The notes: generated from the letters alone by a model not told the origin. DNA of 29,000 bases from Bacteroidetes bacterium UBA1952 (GCA_002336725.1 DDEO01000139.1:927-29926); one strand, 5' to 3'; numbered from the stretch's first letter, positions 7,820 to 15,557 are shown. Translations and numbers: made by a program.

Positions 7820-7842
7820 GACATTTATAAAAACGTTTTTCT

Positions 7843-9372
7843 ATGAAAAAACTCTTTACCCTTCTTTTTTTGCTGACCGCAATGGCTTCTTTTGGACAGT
7901 TGACTGCGCCCTCTGTTCAATGGTATAAATGCCTGGGCGGAAGTATGGACGAATACGCTTCCTGTATTCGCCAAACCAAAGACGGGGGCTACATTGTCGC
8001 GGGAACAACCACCTCATCGGATGGTATGCTAATCGGAGATTTGAGCGGCTCCAATGCCTGGGTGGTAAAGATGAGTTCGGGAGGAGGTGTGCAGTGGAAA
8101 AGCGAAATTGGCGGGTCCAAGGGAGATAATCTTTATTCTATTGAGCAGACAGCCGATGGTGGTTATATCGCTGCCGGCTCCTCTTATTCTGACGATTGGG
8201 ATGTGCCCAATAATAAAGGCGGCCTGGATTGGTGGATTGTAAAACTAAACAACGCGGGGGCAGTTGTATGGTCGAAATCGTTAGGGGGATCAAAGGACGA
8301 CGAAGCCCGCAGCATTTGTCAGACCAGCGATGGTGGCTATATAGTGGCAGGTTATACCGACTCCGACAGTGGCGACATCTCCGTTAACAAAGGTTCTAGA
8401 GACTTCTGGATTGTGAAGCTGGACGGCAACGGCACCTTGCAGTGGCAAAAATCATACGGAGGCGGAAGTTTCGATTATGCAAACGCGATCCGACAGACGA
8501 CGGACGGTGGTTATATTGTAGCGGGTACTACTTATAGCAGCGATGGGGATGTAAGCGGCAATCACAGCTATGGGGGCTATACAGATTGCTGGATAATAAA
8601 GCTAAACAGCGCGGGCAATTTGGAGTGGCAGAAGGCGCTGGGAGGCCCGATGAATGAGGGTGCCAACAGCATTGAGCTGACGAGTGATGGCGGCTATATT
8701 ATGGCAGGATATTCCAGCTCCAGCAGCGGCGACGTGAGTGCCAGATTTGGAGAGCGGGACTATTGGGTAGTGAAACTGAGCGCATCAGGGGCTATTCAAT
8801 GGCAGAAAGTACTGGGTTATGCAGAAAATGAAATTGCTTACGACGCTCAACAAACTACGGACAGCGGCTATATCATAGTCGGCTTTAAACGCTCTACCTA
8901 CATCAATAGCAACTACTGGATTGTGAAGCTAAATAACAGCGGAAACCTGGTGTGGGAGAAGACCTGGGGCGGCTCAGCAGACGACGATGCAACTTCCATT
9001 CGGCAAACTACCGACCAAGGCTTTATTATAGCTGGCTCTAGCCTTTCCTACTCAACTTTATCAGGCCACCACGGTTGGAGTGACTACCTGGTGGTCAAAC
9101 TCGGCCCCGACCCTACTGCCGTTTCCAACATCACCACTAACGAAGGCTTTTCCCTTTCCCCTAACCCCGCTACCACAGAAATTCTCTTGCAAAGCACCGA
9201 ACCCATGCGTTCCGTACTCCTCACCGACGTTAGCGGCAAAGAAGTGTATCGTGCGACCGTTTCCGGAAATAATCTTTCCATTTCAACAACAAGTCTGCCA
9301 AATGGCCTCTACCTTGTACGCATTCAGACCACCAACGGCATGACAACGCAGAAACTCCTGGTGCAGCATTAA
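7843..9372 (+). CDS. Secreted seven-repeat (propeller-like) protein with T9SS sorting domain
   Basis: 509 residues. The signal peptide MKKLFTLLFLLTAMASFGQ ends at a typical Q+1 region. Seven repeats of about 58 residues follow (roughly 24-428). Each has W..K..GG, a middle QT.DGGYI.AG, an S..GD turn and a W.VKL...G end; the sixth is the most degenerate. Seven such units suggest one closed beta-propeller (inference). The C-terminal ~73 residues (FSLSPNPATTEILLQ, VLLTDVSGKEVYR, LPNGLYLVRI, TQKLLVQH) form a type A T9SS sorting domain. The protein should therefore cross the outer membrane through PorU/PorV-type machinery and be anchored or released. No catalytic motif was seen, so adhesion or binding is the best guess. 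It has its own promoter and a strong terminator. Confidence 0.9.
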   Translation: MKKLFTLLFLLTAMASFGQLTAPSVQWYKCLGGSMDEYASCIRQTKDGGYIVAGTTTSSDGMLIGDLSGSNAWVVKMSSGGGVQWKSEIGGSKGDNLYSIEQTADGGYIAAGSSYSDDWDVPNNKGGLDWWIVKLNNAGAVVWSKSLGGSKDDEARSICQTSDGGYIVAGYTDSDSGDISVNKGSRDFWIVKLDGNGTLQWQKSYGGGSFDYANAIRQTTDGGYIVAGTTYSSDGDVSGNHSYGGYTDCWIIKLNSAGNLEWQKALGGPMNEGANSIELTSDGGYIMAGYSSSSSGDVSARFGERDYWVVKLSASGAIQWQKVLGYAENEIAYDAQQTTDSGYIIVGFKRSTYINSNYWIVKLNNSGNLVWEKTWGGSADDDATSIRQTTDQGFIIAGSSLSYSTLSGHHGWSDYLVVKLGPDPTAVSNITTNEGFSLSPNPATTEILLQSTEPMRSVLLTDVSGKEVYRATVSGNNLSISTTSLPNGLYLVRIQTTNGMTTQKLLVQH

Positions 9373-9412
9373 GGAAGCCAGGAAGATTAGGCATCTAAAG
9401 CCTTGACGATAT

Positions 9413-9449
9413 AAAAAACCGACTTGTTCTAAAGCAAGTCGGTTTTTTT
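9413..9449. terminator. Bidirectional intrinsic terminator
   Basis: CCGACTTG (9419-9426) pairs with CAAGTCGG (9435-9442) around an 8-base loop. Six A lie before the stem and seven T after it, so it can end transcription of the rightward T9SS gene and of the leftward lipoprotein gene. It sits between the two convergent stop codons. Confidence 0.9.
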
Positions 9450-9455
9450 GTATGT

Positions 9456-10061
9456 TTATTCCTCATCCGTCCGGTTTATCAAAAAACGATATTCCACCCG
9501 AAAGGTTTTGTCGGCCCCAATCAACGCGGTGTTGTTCTCCTGTATCTGGATGATTTTGTAGGGCGCGTAATAGAGTTTTTTGCGCGTGCTGCCCCAGAAA
9601 TTTCCGGTTTCCATTTCCGCCAGCAGGCTTTTGATGCGGTGCGTTGCGGCATCGGCGCTAATCATCATGCGGCGCACCGGCAGTTTCGGCTCTATAGCTT
9701 CGTAAACGTAGTTTTCGGTAAACGTCGTTTCGTCGCTAAAAGAGGAAAACCGGTATTTTCCTACATATTTCGACTGCCCGATGTCGGCGGCCAGAAATTC
9801 GCGCAATACCGGTGCCCAGTTTTCGGTGGGCAGCGCCACGATGGAAGAATCGCGCTTTCCGTTCAGCTCCACGATTTTTTCCAGCGTATAAATCTGGTCG
9901 CGGAGCAAATCCACCTGATCAGCTACGAACTGCGCCGTGGAGAAATAAGTGGCTGTCGCCGAATCCGCCGGTGGCAAAGCGCCTTCCGCCGGGCCTTTTT
10001 TACAGGAAGCCCCGGCAATCCCCAATAGGAGCAAAAGCAGGTATTTTTCCGGAAATTTCAT
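9456..10061 (-). CDS. Putative lipoprotein, function unknown
   Basis: 201 residues from the ATG at 10061-10059 (MKFPEKYLLLLLLGIAGASC). A TTG three codons upstream is possible, but the ATG gives a cleaner signal. It has a lipoprotein signal peptide with the lipid-modified cysteine at residue 20. A GGAGG lies only two bases before the ATG. The mature part is mixed alpha/beta with no family recognised. It includes a helix-like stretch (FVADQVDLLRDQIYTLEKIV) and a C-terminal strand-rich half ending YRFLINRTDEE. It lies 15 bases downstream of rny on the same strand and is likely co-transcribed, but no functional link to RNA decay is evident. It ends at the shared terminator. Confidence 0.75.
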   Translation of the reverse strand: MKFPEKYLLLLLLGIAGASCKKGPAEGALPPADSATATYFSTAQFVADQVDLLRDQIYTLEKIVELNGKRDSSIVALPTENWAPVLREFLAADIGQSKYVGKYRFSSFSDETTFTENYVYEAIEPKLPVRRMMISADAATHRIKSLLAEMETGNFWGSTRKKLYYAPYKIIQIQENNTALIGADKTFRVEYRFLINRTDEE

Positions 10062-10076
10062 CGCCTCCAAAATGCT

Positions 10077-11735
10077 CTACCGCGCCACGCTCACCGCCCG
10101 CGTCTCGCGGATAACGGTAACCTTAATCTGGCCGGGGAACTGCATTTCTTTTTGGATTTTATCGGCAATATCGAAGGAAAGCTGGGCGCTCTCGCCGTCC
10201 GATACCTTGTCGGCTTCCACCATCACGCGCAGCTCGCGGCCCGCCTGAATGGCATAGGCTTTTTCCACGCCTTTGTAGCTCTGGGCCAGTGCTTCGAGGT
10301 CTTTGATGCGCTGGATATATTGCTGCATCATCTCGCGCCGCGCACCGGGCCGCGCACCCGAAATGGCATCGCAGGCCTGAATAATCGGCGAGATGATATA
10401 CTGCATTTCCATCTCGTCGTGGTGTGCGCCGATGGCGTTCACAACCGCCGGATGTTCGCCCGCCTTCTCGGCCAGCTTTGCGCCGAGCAGCGCGTGGCTC
10501 AGTTCGGTTTCTTCGTCGGGCACCTTGCCGATGTCGTGGAGCAAACCGGCACGTTTGGCCAGCTTCACCACTTTCGGACTCAGGCCCAGTTCGGCAGCCA
10601 TAATGCCGCAGAGCGTCGCTGTTTCTTTGGAGTGGTGCAAAAGATTCTGTCCGTAAGAAGACCGGAAACGCATCTTCCCAACGATGCGCACCAGGTCTTT
10701 ATGAAGGCCGTGGATGCCCAGCTCGATGATGGTACGCTCCCCGATTTCCATAATCTGCTCTTCGAGCATTTTCCGGGTTTTCTCTACTACTTCTTCAATA
10801 CGCGCCGGGTGAATCCGGCCATCCTGCACCAGCTTTTGCAGCGCCAGGCGGGCCACTTCGCGGCGCAGCGGGTCGAAGCAGGAAAGCACGATCGCTTCCG
10901 GGGTGTCGTCGATGATAAGGTCCACGCCCGTAGCCGCTTCCAGGGCGCGGATGTTGCGGCCTTCGCGGCCAATGATTTGTCCTTTCACCTCGTCGCTTTC
11001 GAGGTTAAAAACCGTTACTGCGTTTTCGATGGCCTGCTCCGAGCCGGTGCGCTGGATGGTTTGGATAATAATCTTTTTGGCCTCCTTGTTGGCGTTGGCT
11101 TTGGCCTCTTCCATAATGTCTTTTACGTGGGCCATGGCAGCCGTGCGGGCTTCCTCCTTGATGGATTCAATCAGTTCGGCGCGGGCTTCCTCGGCTGTTT
11201 TTCCGGAAACTTTCTCCAGTGCCTCGCGGTAGCGGGTCTGGTGTTGCTCCAGTTCGGCTTGCAGCAGCGCCAGTTGTTCGCCTCGGGCGGCAGTGGCGGT
11301 CAGTTCTTTGGCCAGTTTTTCGCGCTCGGCTTCGTTCTGGGCGATTTCTTTCTGGAAATCACCTTTTTCTTTTTGAAGCTCGCCTTTTTCTTTTTGGACC
11401 TCCTGCCGTTCTTTCTGCAATGCCTGAAACTTATCGGTATTGCTTTGCTGGTGCTGTTTTATTTTAGCTTCGCTTTCGGCGAGGCGGTTGTTGCGTTGCC
11501 GCACTTCCTCGTCGTGCTTTTCTTTGAGTTCGAGGAAATGCTGTTTGGCTTCTACGGCCTTGTTTTTTTGCAGGGTTTCGGCCTGGCGCTGCGCGTCTTC
11601 GAGCAGGCGTTTTGCCTGGAGTTCGGCTTCGGCAATCTGGGCCTGGGTGTTTTTGGAAGAAAGGGCTTTCCCGATAAAAAATCCAATCGCCAGCGCCACA
11701 AGGCCGGTGATAATAAGGAGTAAACTGCTATCCAT
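10077..11735 (-). CDS. rny: Ribonuclease Y
   Basis: Membrane-tethered endoribonuclease that starts mRNA decay. 552 residues, slightly longer than the B. subtilis enzyme. N-terminal membrane anchor (about 4-25, LLLIITGLVALAIGFFIGKA). A long charged coiled coil rich in Q, K and E (about 30-210) includes the heptad-like QKEKGELQKEKGDFQKE. The KH RNA-binding domain (about 235-300) contains GQIIGREGRNIRALE. The HD phosphohydrolase domain has its metal-binding pair at H400-D401 in LLHDIGKVPDEE and a further AHHDEME. The C-terminal domain ends in GQIKVTVIRETRAVSVAR, as in the family. The ATG at 11735 fits the family start. It is divergent from the NlpC/P60 gene. Confidence 0.97.
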   Translation of the reverse strand: MDSSLLLIITGLVALAIGFFIGKALSSKNTQAQIAEAELQAKRLLEDAQRQAETLQKNKAVEAKQHFLELKEKHDEEVRQRNNRLAESEAKIKQHQQSNTDKFQALQKERQEVQKEKGELQKEKGDFQKEIAQNEAEREKLAKELTATAARGEQLALLQAELEQHQTRYREALEKVSGKTAEEARAELIESIKEEARTAAMAHVKDIMEEAKANANKEAKKIIIQTIQRTGSEQAIENAVTVFNLESDEVKGQIIGREGRNIRALEAATGVDLIIDDTPEAIVLSCFDPLRREVARLALQKLVQDGRIHPARIEEVVEKTRKMLEEQIMEIGERTIIELGIHGLHKDLVRIVGKMRFRSSYGQNLLHHSKETATLCGIMAAELGLSPKVVKLAKRAGLLHDIGKVPDEETELSHALLGAKLAEKAGEHPAVVNAIGAHHDEMEMQYIISPIIQACDAISGARPGARREMMQQYIQRIKDLEALAQSYKGVEKAYAIQAGRELRVMVEADKVSDGESAQLSFDIADKIQKEMQFPGQIKVTVIRETRAVSVAR

Positions 11736-11837
11736 CTGAGGTATCTGGAACGACTATTTTTGAAATTAAGAGAGAGAAAAAGTTCCTGATTTCCGGAAAT
11801 GGCCTGTTCGGAGGGCCGGATTTCGGAAAGAGGTTTA

Positions 11838-11845
11838 CAAAGGTA
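11838..11845 (-). promoter_or_regulatory. Possible -7 box for rny
   Basis: On the minus strand the sequence reads TACCTTTG, a perfect TAnnTTTG match, about 95 bases upstream of the rny ATG. No good TTTG -33 box is present 19-21 bases further upstream, so this is tentative. The implied leader contains one TTCCGGAA palindrome (11791-11798). Confidence 0.4.
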
Positions 11846-11946
11846 AGGAAACGAGACCGGGCTTTCAGGGTGTTTTAACCGGGTGCGGTGTGCCGTCCGG
11901 TGTGCCGGGTAGTCAGGATTTTAGCTCGCGAAGAAAGTTACCGTCC

Positions 11947-11954
11947 TATTTTTG
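11947..11954 (+). promoter_or_regulatory. -7 box of the NlpC/P60 gene, very close to the start codon
   Basis: TATTTTTG matches TAnnTTTG perfectly and ends nine bases before the ATG at 11964. Bacteroidota start sites lie a few bases after this box, so the transcript would have almost no leader. The upstream partner is weak (TTTTAG around 11919-11924). Confidence 0.55.
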
Positions 11955-11963
11955 TGCCGCTCC

Positions 11964-12803
11964 ATGGTTGCCCATTCGCTTTTTGTCTGCACGGTCTATG
12001 CTGCGCCCCTTCGGGCGACGGCCTCTCACCGGGCCGAACAGGTGAGCCAATTGCTTTTTGGCGAAACGGCGCAGGTGCTGGAGGAAAACAATAGCGGCTG
12101 GTGTCGGGTGCAAGGCACCTGGGATGGTTATGAAGGCTGGTGTCGCCGCTCGATGCTTCACCCCGTGGGGGGCCACGAAGCACGCAACGGCGGCAATGTC
12201 ATTACAACAACCCACAAGGGCTATTTACAGACCGAGGAATCGCACGAAATCCTGTTGCCACCCGGCGCGGTGCTGTGGGGGCTGCGCGGCGGCGTTATTC
12301 AGATCGGACCGGTAAAAGGGTGTTTTAAAGGGCGGCGAGAGAAGCTCAGCAATCTGGCATCCACCCCGCCACATCCGGTAGATCATGCGCTGCTCTACCG
12401 CGAAGCGCCCTATGTATGGGGCGGACGCACGCCGGCGGGTATCGACTGTTCGGGACTGGTGCAGATGGCTTTTAAGCTGTGTGGGCGGGCCGTGCCGCGC
12501 GATGCCTTTCAGCAGGCAGAAGCAGGCGAAACGGTGGATTTCCTGCAACACGCACAGCGCGGCGATGTTGCGTTTTTCGACAATGAAGAGGGCCGCATCG
12601 TACACGTTGGCCTGCTGATAGATAATTCTCATATCCTGCACGCAACCGAATCGTCGGGGCGCACCGTTATCGACCGGATAGATGGCGAAGGCATCATCAG
12701 CGTCTATCTGCGCAAGCGCACCCACCGGCTGCGGCTCATCCGCCGCTTTTTTGAAAGCGAATCGCCTCTTGCCGGCAATCTGACGCAGGGAGAATTGTTT
12801 TAG
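11964..12803 (+). CDS. NlpC/P60 (C40) peptidoglycan peptidase with N-terminal SH3-type domains
   Basis: 279 residues from the ATG at 11964; a TTG four codons upstream was rejected. Predicted to cut the D-Glu-diamino acid bond in peptidoglycan stem peptides or muropeptides. The N-terminus (1-65) is a bacterial SH3 fold (APLRATASHRAEQVSQLLFGE, then WCRVQGTWDGYEGWC). A second SH3-like segment spans about 85-120. The NlpC/P60 domain (about 138-262) has the catalytic cysteine C162 in GIDCSGLVQ, H214 in RIVHVGLL and a third polar residue H226 in ILHATE. There is no signal peptide. This matches the Bacteroidota relatives of YkfC, thought to act on recycled cell-wall peptides in the cytoplasm. It is divergent from rny. 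Confidence 0.9.
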   Translation: MVAHSLFVCTVYAAPLRATASHRAEQVSQLLFGETAQVLEENNSGWCRVQGTWDGYEGWCRRSMLHPVGGHEARNGGNVITTTHKGYLQTEESHEILLPPGAVLWGLRGGVIQIGPVKGCFKGRREKLSNLASTPPHPVDHALLYREAPYVWGGRTPAGIDCSGLVQMAFKLCGRAVPRDAFQQAEAGETVDFLQHAQRGDVAFFDNEEGRIVHVGLLIDNSHILHATESSGRTVIDRIDGEGIISVYLRKRTHRLRLIRRFFESESPLAGNLTQGELF

Positions 12804-13038
12804 CATTCCGGCACGGCCATACAAACAAAAGAAGCGGCAGGGCTTTTCGACGGTTTCCGCCACCTTGCGTCCGGCGGTTCCTGCATGATTCCTGTATCCT
12901 ATTCATTCCAAAGAGGAGATGCATCCCAATAAAAAAGAGGAGAGCGTCTTTTAATCATTTCCGACCAATATTCATTCCGGGGGGCACTTGTGTATTTTCG
13001 CAGGTAGCTTTATTTCTCATATCAATCCCCCCCTTTTT

Positions 13039-14178
13039 ATGATTTTCTCCATCATTACCCTAAAGGTATTTCTGGACCAAGTTGGAAAAGACCTAATCGG
13101 AAAAGACTCTTTCCGAGGCGTTACGCTTACGTATTCGTGGCTGGCCAATCAGTTTGGACACTTCGGCCTCGGCTTCATTCCTACCGTAGTATTGTATGCG
13201 TTGTTCCCCAAATGGAGCCATAAGGCACCGCTGGCAGGCATCCGGCCCGCCGTGTGCATCAGTGCTTTCTGGACGCTGTTTGAGGCCTACAACTTCCTCG
13301 GCCCGCTTTTGCTCAAACAGCAGGAGCATCCCTATGTGTTTCCGCCGCGCTGGGGCAATATTGCTTTCGACACCCTTACCGACATCGGCTTCTTTGCCCT
13401 CGGCGCTTTTACGGCGGCGCTGGCGTGGGGGCGCAAACGCGCTGCACGCCTTGTGCTGGCCTGCGTGGGCCTGGCACTGCTCTACCCTTCTTACTGGTGG
13501 TACACCTGCAAGATGTATCTGCAATATGCCGAATATCCAAGCCAGATACGGCTGGGAGAATGGAACCTGAAGATAAATGAACACGACGCGGAGCAGGTGT
13601 CTTCCTACCTGAATGTTTCGGGAACGGGCCATCATATGCTGCTGTTTGGCAGCCGCAACAGCGGCAAAACAAGCCTTGCTATTGCCATGGCCACCGAGCG
13701 TTCCTTCCAACGCGAAGCCTGCTTCTACACTTCGGCGATGAAGTTGCTGAGTCTTTTCTCAGACCGCGAGCCTTACACCGGCCCCTGGGACTGGCGCAGC
13801 GCCAACCTGTTGGTGATAGACGACCTGAACCCCGGCGAGCCGCTTCATAATGAGTTGATTACCGCAACCACCTTCCGGGACGTGGCCGCTGCCGGCGGCA
13901 GCGACAACCTGCAATTGCTGGCCGACAAAAACGTGATTTGGGTAGCCGGCAGCGAAGGCAATGATGCCGCTTTCCGCCGCAAGTGGGTGGATATGCTCGG
14001 CACGATAGGCGTACCCGCCCATAAAATCTCCGTCGTCAACCTGGGCAACAACGACCGCGAGCGACGCGTCATCCAGTCGGCACAGGTAGAAACGCCTGCG
14101 CTAAAGCAAACTGTTAGCGTGCGCATAGCTAATGAGGTGCGGCAGACTTTTTACCCCGAAGCGCTTGTACAGCGGTAA
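13039..14178 (+). CDS. Four-helix (VanZ/DUF2238-like) membrane domain fused to a P-loop ATPase, function unknown
   Basis: 379 residues from the ATG at 13039; a TTG at 12988 would add 17 residues. Residues 1-157 hold four hydrophobic segments (about 39-57, 67-90, 112-130, 136-156). Polar residues sit inside them: H41 in NQFGHFGLGF, E82 in AFWTLFEAYNF, and D111/D115 in IAFDTLTDIGFF. This layout recalls VanZ and DUF2238/YjdF membrane proteins (inference). Residues 198-350 are a nucleotide-binding domain with Walker A GSRNSGKTS (204-212), Walker B LLVIDDLN (257-264) and a sensor-like VIWVAGSEGND (299-309), broadly AAA+/STAND-like. The ATPase should face the cytoplasm. I recognise no named family for the fusion. 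Its last 78 bases overlap the end of the opposing LuxR-type gene. Confidence 0.8.
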   Translation: MIFSIITLKVFLDQVGKDLIGKDSFRGVTLTYSWLANQFGHFGLGFIPTVVLYALFPKWSHKAPLAGIRPAVCISAFWTLFEAYNFLGPLLLKQQEHPYVFPPRWGNIAFDTLTDIGFFALGAFTAALAWGRKRAARLVLACVGLALLYPSYWWYTCKMYLQYAEYPSQIRLGEWNLKINEHDAEQVSSYLNVSGTGHHMLLFGSRNSGKTSLAIAMATERSFQREACFYTSAMKLLSLFSDREPYTGPWDWRSANLLVIDDLNPGEPLHNELITATTFRDVAAAGGSDNLQLLADKNVIWVAGSEGNDAAFRRKWVDMLGTIGVPAHKISVVNLGNNDRERRVIQSAQVETPALKQTVSVRIANEVRQTFYPEALVQR

Positions 14179-14865
14179 GATGCGCTTCTCTACTGCCGAC
14201 TGGGAGATGCCCAACCGGTCGGCAATTTCTTTGAATGCCATACCGGAAGCCACCAGCATCAGGGCCTCGCGCTCCTTGGGCGAGATGGCAGGGTAGGCAA
14301 AGAGTTCTTTGCTCAGCTCTTCCTCAAAAACGTTTTTATCCGGGCCGTATGCAGCATAGCGCATTACCTCGCCAAACTGAAGGTGAGGTGCCACCTGAAG
14401 CCGGCCAATGATGGAAACGGGCCGGTTATCGACGCTCTCAAACACGCCGACGCGCGTAATGGCCGGCACCTCGTGTCCATCTTTATGGTATTTCTTGAGT
14501 TCAATCGTAAAACTGTATTGCTCAATTTCGGGATGTCCTTGCAGGATAAAGCGCAGGGCTTTATCATTGAGGTCGTTTACGAAAGGTGCAAACCGGGGCG
14601 TGGTCAGGGAAATGAACAGCAACATATTCATTTCTTCGTCCCGAAAGCCCAAAACGTTTTGCCAGCCGTTTGCATAAATGAAGCGTTGCTCTAAAAAAGA
14701 GTAGATATAAACGGCCTCGTCCGGAAACCGTGGAATCGTTTTCCGGAAAAGGGCAGCCCGTTCGGTCGTCAAATCTGCCGGAATATCCGTAACGAAGGCT
14801 TTGGAAAAAGGGCCGCTATTGTTTTCTGTTTGCCCCGGCTGTGGGCTTCTGTGATTTGACAGCAT
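14101..14865 (-). CDS. PAS domain plus LuxR-type DNA-binding transcriptional regulator
   Basis: 254 residues. After a variable N-terminus (1-45), a PAS sensor domain spans about 45-165 (FPDEAVYIYSFLEQRFIYAN, VLGFRDEE, then YHKDGHEVPAITRV). The last 60 residues (195-254) are a LuxR/GerE helix-turn-helix: SPKEREALMLVASGMAFKEI, then ADRLGISQSAVEKRI. There is no receiver domain, so it is not a classical two-component regulator. The PAS ligand cannot be told. The ATG at 14865 lies about 35 bases downstream of the predicted start site. An inverted repeat sits in its own promoter, which suggests autoregulation or control by another factor. The 3' end overlaps the convergent ATPase gene by 78 bases and still encodes the end of the DNA-binding domain, so the overlap is genuine coding on this strand. 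Confidence 0.88.
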   Translation of the reverse strand: MLSNHRSPQPGQTENNSGPFSKAFVTDIPADLTTERAALFRKTIPRFPDEAVYIYSFLEQRFIYANGWQNVLGFRDEEMNMLLFISLTTPRFAPFVNDLNDKALRFILQGHPEIEQYSFTIELKKYHKDGHEVPAITRVGVFESVDNRPVSIIGRLQVAPHLQFGEVMRYAAYGPDKNVFEEELSKELFAYPAISPKEREALMLVASGMAFKEIADRLGISQSAVEKRILPLYKRFGVKSLPHLISYAHANSLL

Positions 14866-14906
14866 CTCTCTACCTGTGTTTTTTCGCAGTTGTGGTGGCT
14901 AATGTG

Positions 14907-14914
14907 CAAATTTA
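14907..14914 (-). promoter_or_regulatory. -7 box of the PAS-LuxR gene
   Basis: On the minus strand this reads TAAATTTG, a perfect TAnnTTTG match, about 42 bases upstream of the ATG. The upstream partner is a partial TTGG about 21 bases further out (14935-14938). Confidence 0.6.
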
Positions 14915-14932
14915 ACTTCGTGCCGAAGTTAA
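14912..14932. promoter_or_regulatory. 21-bp inverted repeat, candidate operator
   Basis: TTAACTTCG-TGC-CGAAGTTAA has perfect 9-bp arms around 3 bases. It overlaps the -7 box of the PAS-LuxR gene and fills the spacer towards the -33 region, the classic place for a repressor site. It lies between two divergent genes (14865 leftward, 15087 rightward), so it could control either or both. A dimeric regulator would fit. Which protein binds is unknown. Confidence 0.55.
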
Positions 14933-15029
14933 TGCCAATCGGTGTTCTGTAAAAAAGCCTGTGCAACCTGCGAAAAACCGGACTCCCTACTCCGCGCAGC
15001 AGCCGAAGCCCCCTATACAGAACAGCTTG

Positions 15030-15081
15030 CTTGCTTTCTAAAAGCAAGGCGTTAACCCGGAATGTTTAGCCTTAAAACATT
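15030..15081 (+). promoter_or_regulatory. Two hairpins in the leader of the 15087 gene
   Basis: The first hairpin is CTTGCTTT (15030-15037) with AAAGCAAG (15041-15048) around a 3-base loop. The second is AATGTTT (15061-15067) with AAACATT (15075-15081), ending five bases before the ATG. The second would cover the ribosome entry region when folded. No T-run follows the first, so neither looks like a terminator. No clear promoter box was found for this gene. Confidence 0.4.
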
Positions 15082-15086
15082 TTATC

Positions 15087-15557
15087 ATGACTGCATGCCC
15101 AGCCCCCAACCACTCGAACCCGCTCTACACCACTGGTGCTTCTCAGGCGGGAAGCATGATTTCTTTTATGGCAGCGTTTCAGGCATTGCGCAATGCCCCT
15201 AAAAATGCCTCTCAGGAACCCGTGATGCCGATACTATCGAAAGAAGCTGTTGATGCAGCTACTAATTTTTGCCTGCGCATAGGCATACAAGCCGACGAAG
15301 CCACGCCTCTGAATGTTCGGGCGCGGGTAACCTGTATCGACAACGGCCTTACGGTGATGAGCTTCCCGGCGCAGCACGCTTCCTTTGTGTGGGAGCTAGA
15401 CCTGCCCGCCGGCAACTACCGGCTTGAAGTGAAGGGAAACAATGCTGTGGGCGGCCTCACCACTGCCGACATCAACGGAGACCTTGCCTGCACGGCCAGC
15501 CACAACGCCAGCAGCGACGAGAAGTATATCATGAACATGAGTTTCGTGATTGCCTGA
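15087..15557 (+). CDS. Hypothetical protein, strand-rich, no family recognised
   Basis: 156 residues from the ATG at 15087. No signal peptide or membrane segment. The N-terminal 50 residues are helix-prone and low in structure cues (GSMISFMAAFQALRNAPKNAS). From about residue 50 there are alternating strand-like segments: ATNFCLRIGIQ, LNVRARVTCI, TVMSFPAQHASFVWELDLPA, NYRLEVKGNN, IMNMSFVIA. These suggest a small beta-sandwich. Codon usage matches its neighbours and a strong terminator follows, so it is probably a real gene. It is transcribed divergently from the PAS-LuxR regulator, with a candidate operator between them, and could be that regulator's target (inference). No function is proposed. 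Confidence 0.65.
   Translation: MTACPAPNHSNPLYTTGASQAGSMISFMAAFQALRNAPKNASQEPVMPILSKEAVDAATNFCLRIGIQADEATPLNVRARVTCIDNGLTVMSFPAQHASFVWELDLPAGNYRLEVKGNNAVGGLTTADINGDLACTASHNASSDEKYIMNMSFVIA

Noticed and set aside
10152..11723. 523-residue rightward open frame opposite rny
   Set aside because: It is the mirror of rny, whose full domain set is clear; the antisense protein is rich in F, L and G with no domain.
12919..12954. Tiny open frame (MHPNKKEESVF) after AGAGGAG, a possible leader peptide before the ATPase gene
   Set aside because: The purine-rich stretch directly touches the ATG, leaving no spacing for a ribosome site, and there is no attenuator structure behind it.
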